Below, piece by piece: positions 55,607 through 64,000 of a DNA stretch of 64,000 bases. Made by a program: the position numbers and the translations under genes. Below the pieces are notes generated by a model. The model worked only from the letters and a program-made list of their open reading frames with translations, was not told the origin of the DNA and did not search any database. Source of the stretch: Cryphonectria parasitica EP155 (taxonomy: Eukaryota > Ascomycota > Sordariomycetes > Diaporthales > Cryphonectriaceae); assembly GCF_011745365.1 (NCBI RefSeq), contig NW_024468909.1, positions 5,580,001-5,644,000 of the forward strand. Direction: 5' to 3'. The first letter of the stretch is position 1. Every line of letters begins with the position of its first letter.

Positions 55607-58064
55607 CAGCATGGCATGGCCTTGAAAGGTAGCGAGCGCGCGCATGCGCACACACAACACGCTGATGAGGTGGCATCCTCACTTAGTTGGCAGACGACAT
55701 CCCCCAGCGCTCGCGTAAAGGCGCTGCTTCAATAACTGTCTTGTTCCCAACCGAGCGAACGATGGATGCAGCATATTACGTGGGGGTTCCTTCTGGATAT
55801 TTCTGGTTCATGGCTCCTATAACCTGATAAATGATCCAGTTCTATCGCTGGGGTAGTTTATGCGGGGTCCGAAAATCGAACGATTGCATGGGACCGGGGT
55901 GGAAGGAATGGCTATCATCGGCAATATAGAACGTCTCGGGATACTTGATGCAGAGGACCCGTCGTGTCCAAACCCTTGGCTGCACTACTTACAACGGCTG
56001 GCTACTTGCCCATCCATAGAGAGGAGAGGAGGGAGGGGGGGGGGGGCACCGACGTGCAGTGCAGCAGGATCTGATGTCATGCATGCAGCAAGGCGCGGGA
56101 TTCAAATCTAGATCTCAGGGGTTTGATGCAGCCTTTTCTTTTTCTTTTTCGCTGTTCATCCTTCAATCCGGGCCTACGGGATCCGCGCGGATGCTCGGGC
56201 AGGAGCAAAGACCATCCAGGCCCTGGCACGCCGATTTTGCATGAATCTGTGAAAAGAGGGTGTGACGGGCATGCTTGCTTACTTCACACTCATCACTCGA
56301 CCGACGTTCTCCGGTTTTCAGAGCATGGGACCAGATGAAGGAGAGGGTGGTCAGGTTAACTGGCAAGCGCGGCTGGTCAAAGGCATTGGCGGACCAGCTA
56401 GACTATTCTCCCATCCAGGCTGAGAAGAGAAAGAGAGGAGCCGGTAACCGTCCAATAGATATAACAATGTTGAATCAACACAACGTCTGTGGCTGTGTGG
56501 AGCTGAGCTGAGCTCTGGAGCTTTTGGCTCAGGAGGGCAAGGTCAGCGGTGCTGAATGACGGCGCGGGGTCATCTGGGTCGGATGCAAGACTGGTCCATC
56601 ACGCCAAGGTGAGCACTACGCTGACCAAGACGATGATGTCGAGATCAGCAGCATCTCGAGTCTGTAGCCTTCCTGGAGCCATCGTGCCTTTTTTTCTGCC
56701 TTGAGACAAGTTGATTGACATGCCCCAAACGAAGGATTGGATCATCCAGTCCCGACGATGTGGTAAGCCGAGAAACATCCGACCTCTCCGGCTCGCCCGA
56801 TCGGGATGGATTCACTCGCTATTTGCATGGTACTGTAATACTGCTATGGAATAAATCGAAGGCTCACTCACGTCTGACAGGTTTCAATGATAAGAAGGTC
56901 GCAAAATTGTGGAACCAGGACGAAAAGAAAGAAACAAGAAAGAAAGAAAACAAGATAGCAGGATTGTACTATGTATAAATGTACAAAAAGAAACGGCTGC
57001 GTGGAGTGTGATTGTCGCGCTCGTCCCGAGTGGGGACTCCCTTTTTGCGTCTTCAATGCCGGGGTTGGTGGATGTGGGACGTTGATACTATCTCTTGCAA
57101 CCACCACCTTCTGCACAAAAGCGGCTCCGGCCTGCCACCAAAATAGTTCGCCGTTTGGGGCTGGTGGGATCGTCGGTCGTACAGCATGAACATGACGAGT
57201 TTCTTCTTGTTTCTTGTACCGGAACAGAGGTGCCCGAGGATCGTGCTGCAATGATTCGACGGTGCAGCAAGACCTAAGGGCATTTAACGCCATGGATAGG
57301 GCTGGATCACTGGGGTGGGGGAAGAAGGGAGGGGGGGTGTGTAGAAGAAGTCCTATGTGGTGGGTTGGTGACATGAGAACGGTTCCGCCCTGCGGCCCTG
57401 ACATGGCTCCGTCATGGGTGGTCAGCCACAGACCACAGACCACGAGGGTGCTGCAGCACCATGACGATGAGACAAGAAACAAGACGTGCTGGCTGCACGA
57501 AAGACGTGTGACGGCGCACGCCCACAAGGTGGAATGCGGGGTGCGTCTCCGGCTTGACCACGAATGGCAAGACGCCAAGAAGGAGGAGGAGAGTGTTTTG
57601 GTGGCTGCGTCAAATCGTTCCCAGCTGTCTGGATGAGACGGGAAAAAAAATGTTATGTAGTTTCTTCTCACATTTGTCACTCAAGAATGTTCTCTCTTGT
57701 CTCGAGGAAAACTTCATGTGTCCCAGTGTCACGGGAAGAAAGAGCTGTAGCGTTGCTCCCATCAAAGATCTGCCCGCTGTGAGGAGATGCACAGCTCTGG
57801 TTGCTAAGGCATTATGGCCTTTCATTATAGAAAGAAAGAAGAAAAAACCCCCCAGGGGGCGTGCTGCTGGAGCTGCTATGGGTGCTCTGTTGGAACCCTT
57901 CCAAGTTCGTCCAGGCATGTCTGTGATGGCGGGCAGCTGACAGGAAACCCCCCCACGTTGGTGCCACCCTGCATGGCCAGCTTTGCTGCAGGAATGTCCC
58001 GAATATCTCTAGCTCGCTGCTGAGGGGACTGCATGCCTGCCCCAGTGTGCTGCTGGATTGTTGC

Positions 58065-58107
58065 ATCTCTCCCTCTCTCTCCCTCTCTCCCTCTTTCCCT
58101 CTCCTTA
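58065..58107. repeat. Pyrimidine (CCCTCTCT) tract
   Basis: Near-perfect C/T tract of about 40 nt ending CTCCTTAG, upstream of the CASTOR-like gene. Confidence 0.85.
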
Positions 58108-59385
58108 GCTAACTGAGGCTTGGCTGAGCATGTTCATGCAGGGTAAGTGAAAGGAAGGGGGCTGCAGGCGGTGATGCTGGCAGCCCACCACCATTTGGGA
58201 GAGAAAACGAGGGGTTCAATATAAAAAGCAAAACTTAGAAAACCACGTCGTATCCTCCTCCTTGTTTTGCCTCCGCATATTGTGTGTTGTTGCTTGCTTG
58301 CTACCATTTCCCACATACATTCTTCGATTGCGTTTCTTCGCAGGTCATCCCTTCTCCTGCTTGTTGTCGTGATTTCGTGACGAGGAAAGAAAAGTGCAGC
58401 GCGTGAAAAATTGGAGCCGTTGGGAAGGAAAAAAACTGGGCAAGTCCGTCCCAAGGCTGCCTGCCTGTCCGAGTTTGCCTCCTTCCTCTGTGCAGCACAG
58501 CAGTTATTCCGCAGAAAACACCGAAGTCACAGAGCTGCACTAGGCGAGCCTAGATCAACCGTCAGACGCCCGCGCGACCCGCCCAAGGTTTTGCCGGGCC
58601 TTGATAGAATAGGCTTTTTGTTGCCCATTGTCGAAGGGCTCTCCCCGCAGGCTTGTTCCCATTCTCCGTTTCGAGTCGGAACCCCTGGACTACAAAAAGA
58701 ACCCAAAAGAAAGACCCTCTCTCTCCCCCTGCCTTTGTCCCTCCATTACAACATCTCGAATTGCCGTATACGGAACTGGCTTGCAAACCCAACAAAAGGC
58801 CCTCGCAAGGATATCATTCTTTTCACCATCACTGGTATCATCGCATACTATACGCTGTGGAACTTTAAACTGGCGGCACGCGCCGTTCCTCCTCTTGTTC
58901 CAGCCTATTTATCTTCGCCAATCTAAAAAGAAATCTCCACCGTTTGTCCCGTCCGATCGGCGCTGGCAGGAATCGACTCATAAGGTGGGAGGACCCGAGC
59001 ACGGACTTTATCTTTATCTTTTACTCACCAGCAGTTGTCACAAGTCCTCCTCGATAAAATAAAAATAAAAAAACGGCCTGCGAGTTCTGTCCTCCATCTC
59101 TCTCTCGGAAGGGGGAAGAAGAAGAAGGGAAAAAATTGTCGAACAAAGCCAGGAGCGCATTCGTCCTTCCACGCTGCAGTTGATTCCTTTCAATTGGCTT
59201 TCTTCGACCACCCGCGCCCAATAAACAGTTATTTGTGTCGCTGCGGATTACTGTATAATAACAGGGTCCTGCAAGCATCCTGTGGGGTCCTGGCAAGGGT
59301 CCCTTTCAAGTGCCGCTTGCTAAAGAAGAATGATCAGCAAGAGGTTGTATACATCATACTTCCTCCTACTCAGTGGTACTCAATC

Positions 59386-60940
59386 ATGAACGCTGAGATC
59401 ACATTTCTCGTAAGTTCGAACAGCTTTTGTGGTTGGATTGCTTGTCTTCAGCCTCTGCTGGCATCAAGTTGCCGGGTCGGTTTCAAATCGCTCTTATCTC
59501 CTCTCCTATACGGGACATGACGGAACGCCGATCACCGGGGTGTTGTGGTGGGAGTGAAGGGCAGTCAGTCAAGTCTCTTTTTGCAACGACCTTGAACATG
59601 GCTACAGAGACTTGCTATCTTCTGGGGTGGTCTGCGACACGGAAAGAGAGTCATGACAATCGAGAGTGAAAAGCCAAGTCGAGTCTCATACTGACCCAAC
59701 GCCATAATAGGACGAGACGCTCAGTCTTATACACATCCCTCTCAGTCTATATTCACAATTTCTGCAGCCGATCCTGAGGATTCTCCTTCCTCCAAGTATA
59801 GATCATGGTGCTGCCTCGGTTGAGGATCACCTCGACGGTCTGACCCTGGACCAGAAGCATGGCTTCCTCAACATCAGCGTGACGCCCATCGAGTGCTCAG
59901 TTGTGTGCCATGACGCCTGGGCAAAACAAATCTTCAAGCCCATCATAGAGCGGCTGCCGAAAGATGTTGCAAAGACAGTTTCCATGTCCAAGGAGTCATA
60001 TTGTGTCTTGCGGGTCTCGTCTCCTGGCATGGACGCCGGCTCCCGGGTGGTCGACCTAACCTCGCCGCTTGCGCTTGCTGGCATCCCCATCTTCTTCATC
60101 ACCTCTTATTACTCCGACTTCATCATAGTACCCAGCAGACACCGCCAGAGCGTGGTGCATGCATTGCTATCGAGAGGCTTCGAGTGCCCTGAGGATAGTC
60201 ACGACTCCTTCGTCTCACCTGGCGCATTATCGCACAGTCGGGGTCTCAGCCAGGAGAGCGACGAGCCGCCCTCCACACCACCGCCGTCGAATGTCGCCGA
60301 GCTGCAAGGTAAGCAAGAAAATCAAATTTTTTTGGAATTAAAGTCTGGTCGAGTATTTTCTTCCTTCTCCTTTGCTGACATGGACGCCCCAAAAGTGCGG
60401 ACTTTCAAGATGCTGAAGAAGCACAACGTCGTACCCAATGTCGAACGCGGTCTCCTTCTGATCCACTGCTCCGGCAAAGAAGCATGGCGCGACGACGACT
60501 ACTCAAGGCCGTCAAGGTCGCACAGCGGGAATGGCAACCACCGCAAGGCCTCCTGGGTGGATATGGTCGACACCAAATTTTATACAAGCCTTGTCGCGGC
60601 GCTGGTCAGCCAGCCTCGATTCCTGTCAGTGACCATGACAGAAGAGGACGAGGCTTCACTTCTCATCGATAAGTCCTTGCTCGACAAGTTTGGTGATTCA
60701 CTGATCGGTCCCACGGAGGTCGATCTGGTGCCTATCTTCCTGGATCTCGTCGACCTGCCCTTCGAAGCCACGGGGATTGTGGCTGGCGTAGCAGGCAAGC
60801 TCGCAGAGGAGTTGCAGATGGAGGAGAATGCCGAGCTGTCGTATCTGTCCACTGCCAAGACGGGTGCGGTCATCTTGTCGAGTGAGCTCGCGGACAAGGC
60901 TATGGAAACCTTAAGTCCATTGTTAGTCAAGCACGGCTGA
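59386..60940 (+). CDS. CASTOR-like ACT-domain protein (putative amino-acid sensor)
   Basis: Three exons (59386-59409, 59711-60308, 60396-60940) give 388 aa. It starts MNAEITFLDETLSLIHIPLS, with LYSQFLQPILRILLPP following, a pattern shared by fungal relatives of animal CASTOR1/GATSL proteins. ISVTPIECSVVC and LDLTSPLALAGIPIFFITSYYSDFIIVP (given here as two parts: VVDLTSPLALAGIPIFF, ITSYYSDFIIVP) form the first ACT module. A second ACT-like module follows near VDLVPIFLDLVDLPFEATGIVAGVAGKL. In animals CASTOR1 binds arginine and relieves GATOR2 inhibition to activate TORC1; a sensing role in this fungus is inferred. The second intron is 87 nt (multiple of three), so an unspliced form stays in frame. 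It is convergent with YIH1. Confidence 0.85.
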
Positions 60941-61396
60941 AAGGCTGTTTGAAGCGGACAGGATGGCTGTCTGGACTTTTTTTCATACGTTTTCTGTGTT
61001 GATTTCTGTGTGGACGGGTAACTTGCATCAGACCGGGTTGGACTAGCGCTTCTTGGGCTCTTTTTCTCCTTTTTCTTTTCCTTTCGTCAGCCTGCATTTG
61101 CATCGACACATCCTTCTCATTGTCATCAGCCGGCGTTGGGGATGGCAGGTGATGAAATTTTTTCCCTTCTATTTTCATCCTTCCTTACAGATGACTCTCA
61201 TCTGGCTGGATCATACTTTCTCTATCGATTTTCCCCCTTCTTGTTTTCTAGTTTACTGGGGTGGGAAATGTGTGTTGTTTCGTCGATTCAATCCCATCAT
61301 AGCGTTATTTTGAGCAGTCAGCCGAATTTTTGTCGATAGAAATACAAAACTCTGAACACTGGACTTGAGAAACCTGCTCCTTTTCTTTTTCTGTCG
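60941..61396. other. Convergent intergenic region
   Basis: 456 bp between the stops of the CASTOR-like gene and YIH1. T-rich on the plus strand, consistent with overlapping 3' UTRs. No gene is seen. Confidence 0.5.
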
Positions 61397-62236
61397 TCAT
61401 TTCCCATGGCTCTTCTTCTTGGCCGTAGATGAATCCTCTACTAGGCCTGCTTTGACAAAGGCATCGCGCGCCGCCGCATTGATCAGCGCGAACCGTCGAG
61501 GCCCAAGCTTCTGCCCGCCGTACCAACGAGTTACGACCACCATGGTATCCCAGAGATCCATCAGCTGCATAAGGTGAAGAAGGCGTCCCCCTGCAGCCGT
61601 CTCCCCGTCGTCGTCGCAATCCTGGAAGGATGTCCCATTGGGGCCCCTGATCCGCCATGCCGTGATATTGTGCGTAGCTGCACGAACGCGCTTGTCGCTC
61701 GCCAGCAGGTGCTGCACATACTGGGCGGCGAGGTCAGGCGAGCTGACTGCGGCACAGCGGGCTATGAACGTCGACTTCAGCTCCGTGACGGGGTCGGATA
61801 GGATCCACGGCGGCTCGGGACCAAGTTCTTGTGCAGCGGCGGCGGACTTGGCCGTCGTTTGCCGCTCTTCCTCGCCTGCGTCTTGGTCGTCAAATGAAGG
61901 CTCCTCCGCGGTCAGGCCAGCCTCCTCCTGCAGCCGCCTGAGCTCCTCGATCGCATCAAACAGGCAGACCTGGCCGGGCTGGTAGACATTGCCAAGTGCA
62001 TCCCGGAAAAGCTGCAGGTCCCGCGCGCCCAACCCTCGCTTTCCTCCGGAGCTGTTTGTGCTGAGTACGCTGGGAGGCACAGCTGGATAGTCTGGCGGGA
62101 ACTGCAGACGTAACGAGACTGTCTCCTCGGGCAGAGCGAGAATGTAGATGTCCGCGGCCTCGCCAGCTGGGGCGAGGCTGTTTTCCCCGTAGATCGAATT
62201 AATGACCTCGACCTCATCTGCTAGGTCCTCGGACAT
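61397..62236 (-). CDS. YIH1: IMPACT-family translation regulator YIH1
   Basis: A single 279-aa frame on the minus strand starts MSEDLADEVEVINSIYGENS. The N-terminal RWD domain (residues about 1-105; LPEETVSLRLQFPPDYPAVPPSV) binds Gcn1. After a Glu/Ala-rich linker comes the IMPACT/UPF0029 domain (KSTFIARCAAVSSPDLAAQYV, RAATHNITAWRI, DDDGETAAGGRLLHLM, VVVTRWYGGQKLGPRRFALIN). Yih1 competes with Gcn2 for Gcn1 and so dampens eIF2-alpha phosphorylation and general amino-acid control. The family's actin-binding part and length (about 260-280 aa) agree. C-terminus KKKSHGK is basic. Confidence 0.93.
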   Translation of the reverse strand: MSEDLADEVEVINSIYGENSLAPAGEAADIYILALPEETVSLRLQFPPDYPAVPPSVLSTNSSGGKRGLGARDLQLFRDALGNVYQPGQVCLFDAIEELRRLQEEAGLTAEEPSFDDQDAGEEERQTTAKSAAAAQELGPEPPWILSDPVTELKSTFIARCAAVSSPDLAAQYVQHLLASDKRVRAATHNITAWRIRGPNGTSFQDCDDDGETAAGGRLLHLMQLMDLWDTMVVVTRWYGGQKLGPRRFALINAAARDAFVKAGLVEDSSTAKKKSHGK

Positions 62237-63072
62237 TGCGAGCTTGGTTGTGGTATCGAAGGAGGTTCAAGACGGATGGCCACAGCAAACCAGTGACCCT
62301 GAGGAATCCAGGACTTTAAACGTTTAGAGGTCGGATCGTTAAAGATGCTCTCACGATATATCATTTAAAAAGAATCTACAGAAGAATAAGAAAGGAAAAA
62401 GAAAAAAGCTCAGCCCCTTGATCTGCCCTTGCCCTTTCATGTCGGATCATGTCTGAAGGTTTGAGGCAATCAGATGCGGCAGGGGGCCCTGGTCAAACTA
62501 CGGGGCAGCCAGAGAAGATTGCTTAGTCACCATTCAACTTATCTGGTTACCCTCACGCTGCAGGAAACATCGTGGTCTTCGCATTCATATATGCGACACG
62601 TGAAAATACGGCATATGAAGTGAGTGTCTGTGTCTACTTCATCCTCGCCAGTGAGTGCTACCCAAGTACTGAAAATAGGATGAAGCCTTTGCCTGAGTTC
62701 TTCGACGGTGTGTCACCCGTAGTTTCCTTGAGTTCATGGTTGTTCTCTCTAAGAAGCCCAAGAATTTATAGACTGCGCGATATGGCATTGTTAGCATGCT
62801 TAATAATAGGTAGGTCTTTTAAATTTTAATTTTTATTCTACATCGAATAAAAACCAAAGGCACCTGATATATGCCTGTGAATGTTACTGTCTGGGCCAAG
62901 GTGCTTTCTCAGGGTTAGGGGCTTACTCATCACAAAGCCCAATAGCGACTAAACAATGACGGCGCCGACGCGGCAGAATTAACGTCTTGCTGCAAACCCA
63001 ACACTCAGAACACTGAACAGCCGCCAATGATTCCCTCGTCGAGGTGAGAGGAGGACAAAACTTTTTGTCAAG
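62237..63072. other. Divergent promoter YIH1 / uS13m
   Basis: 836 bp between divergent starts. It holds the telobox-like motif at 62912 and A+T-rich sequence at 62.74-62.87 kb. No gene is supported. Confidence 0.5.
62912..62920 (+). promoter_or_regulatory. Telobox-like GGGTTAGGG upstream of uS13m
   Basis: GGGTTAGGG lies 153 bp before the uS13m ATG, in the same orientation and a similar position as the copy upstream of bL34m. Confidence 0.5.
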
Positions 63073-63597
63073 ATGGCGGTATGTACTACAACTCCAGCTT
63101 GACAATTCCGGTCCCGAGGCTGACTCTCCCCAGATCTTCATTTTCGGCGTCAACTTCGGCGAGAAAAAGCTCGTCAAGGTACATCAACCTCCTCCTCCTG
63201 CCGTTCACCCTTTTATAAGACCCCCCTTGTCTGACCAGCACAAAATCTGGCTGACAATTGTCGTTCCACACATGTATAGAAAGCCCTCACCTCCTTCTTC
63301 GCCCTCGGCACCCAGTCCGCCGACCGGATCATGGCCAAGTACTCCATCTTCCCGCGCCAACGGCTGGAGGCGCTCAGCCCCAAAACCATCATGCAGCTGA
63401 CGGCGGAGCTGTCGACAATGCCGATCGAGAACGACGCCCGCAAGGTCGTGCAGAACAACATCAAGCGGCTCAGGGATATGGGCTCGTACAGGGGCAAGAG
63501 ACACGTCATGGGTCTGCCGGTGCGCGGACAGCGGGCGCGCAACCAGAACGCGACGTCGGCGAGGTTGAACAGATTGGAGAGGTTTGGGCGGTGGTGA
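63073..63597 (+). CDS. SWS2: Mitochondrial small-subunit ribosomal protein uS13m
   Basis: Three exons (63073-63078, 63134-63178, 63280-63597) give 122 aa; the first exon encodes only Met-Ala. The product reads MAIFIFGVNFGEKKLVKKAL, FFALGTQSADRIMAKYSI, MPIENDARKVVQNNIKRLRD and GSYRGKRHVMGLPVRGQRAR, the full uS13 signature, close to yeast Sws2. It binds the head of the mitochondrial small subunit. There is no clear cleavable presequence, which is normal for this protein. The start is set by the short first exon, since the second exon alone has no ATG before FIFGVNF. Confidence 0.93.
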
Positions 63598-64000
63598 TTT
63601 TCGTACACACAACACACTTATGGATGCTGTGATAAAAGAGGATACATAGAAGCGGGTTGTGCCACGTTGGATGTCGGCCTCGTTTGCGACATTGGTGGGA
63701 ATCCGCATTCAGCGTTCGGATCCCACTTGGGATGAACGGCAGAGCGTCTAGGAGGAACTGGCGGTGTATTCAAAAAGATATATATGATGCCATGTCAAAG
63801 AGAGATGGGTCTTGCGAAAGCTCGGATATGCTGGGCCTCTGGCCAGACGGTCTTGATAGAAAAAAGTATTCAGCAAGTCCAAGTATGGACAGGCATTGAT
63901 CTCAAACGGAAATCTAAAATCAAGAAGCACACCTTTATTTTCCATTGACATTGCGGATACGGTTCCCAAGTAGTCTCGGTATACAAGTATATCCCGTATG
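63598..64000. other. 3' flank of uS13m to window end
   Basis: 403 bp. Short open frames only; no recognisable gene. A gene on the minus strand beyond the window edge cannot be excluded. Confidence 0.4.

Larger units (their letters stand above)
55522..59385. other. Gene-free interval, long upstream region of the CASTOR-like gene
   Basis: 3.86 kb without a supported gene. It contains an ACGC repeat (55577-55604), a G-run (56034-56046), a CCCTCTCT tract (58065-58107) and many short upstream ATGs. The longest minus-strand frame (56868-57680) has biased, non-protein-like composition. Part of it (about 58-59.4 kb) could be a long transcribed leader, with the CT tract and CCTTAG at 58107 resembling a 3' splice site. 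Confidence 0.45.

Noticed and set aside
56868..57680. 270-codon minus-strand open frame
   Set aside because: Composition (runs of Ser, Cys, Phe, Leu) and lack of any domain look like a chance frame in C/T-rich DNA.
1..64000. tRNA, rRNA or CRISPR loci
   Set aside because: I scanned for B-box-like GGTTCRANNC with a paired A box, rRNA cores and regularly spaced repeats and saw none I could support; a covariance-model scan would be needed to be sure.

Overview
The window is nuclear DNA of a filamentous ascomycete, most likely a Sordariomycete. I infer this from short introns (mostly 55-130 nt) with GTRNGT donors and CTRAC-type branch sites, pyrimidine-rich leaders, CT/TG microsatellites, and gene families such as long-form AVT3/4 transporters, fungal GH28 and GH3 enzymes and a 2EXR-type protein. 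About 22 host genes and one DNA transposon can be supported; most host genes needed splicing by eye, and exon limits are given in each entry.

Layout. 1-9 kb is compact housekeeping: the 3' part of a vacuolar amino-acid transporter, RPB11, LSm5, a DEDDy 3'-5' exonuclease and YTM1. 9.27-13.35 kb is a 4.08-kb TIR transposon with perfect 120-bp inverted repeats. It carries two convergent genes: a Tc1/mariner-like DD34E transposase with two in-frame stops and an Asn at the first catalytic position, and an intact two-exon gene for a 736-aa protein I do not recognise. It sits in what was a 343-bp divergent promoter shared by YTM1 and the DNA polymerase delta subunit POL31. 13.5-31.7 kb holds POL31, a 1108-aa 2EXR-like protein, an A+T-richer gene-free stretch, serine dehydratase, a NAT9-like acetyltransferase, mitochondrial Met-tRNA synthetase, an MTR2-like NTF2 protein, a protein prenyltransferase alpha subunit with an unusual N-terminal extension, and mevalonate kinase.

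33-52.3 kb is gene-sparse. It holds three secreted hydrolases (endopolygalacturonase, GH3 beta-glucosidase, class 3 lipase) mixed with eL38, a small unknown membrane protein, STE24 and the mitoribosomal protein bL34m, with gaps of about 4 kb that contain diverged repeats. 53.6-63.6 kb holds a METTL25-like methyltransferase, a long gene-free leader region, a CASTOR-like ACT protein, YIH1/IMPACT, and mitoribosomal uS13m.

Functional links. Mevalonate kinase, the prenyltransferase alpha subunit and the CaaX protease STE24 lie within about 14 kb and act in one route, from isoprenoid supply to CaaX processing. The CASTOR-like putative arginine sensor and YIH1, a brake on GCN2, are convergent neighbours and both concern amino-acid sensing. 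The best candidate for something undescribed is the two-gene transposon with its intact accessory protein.
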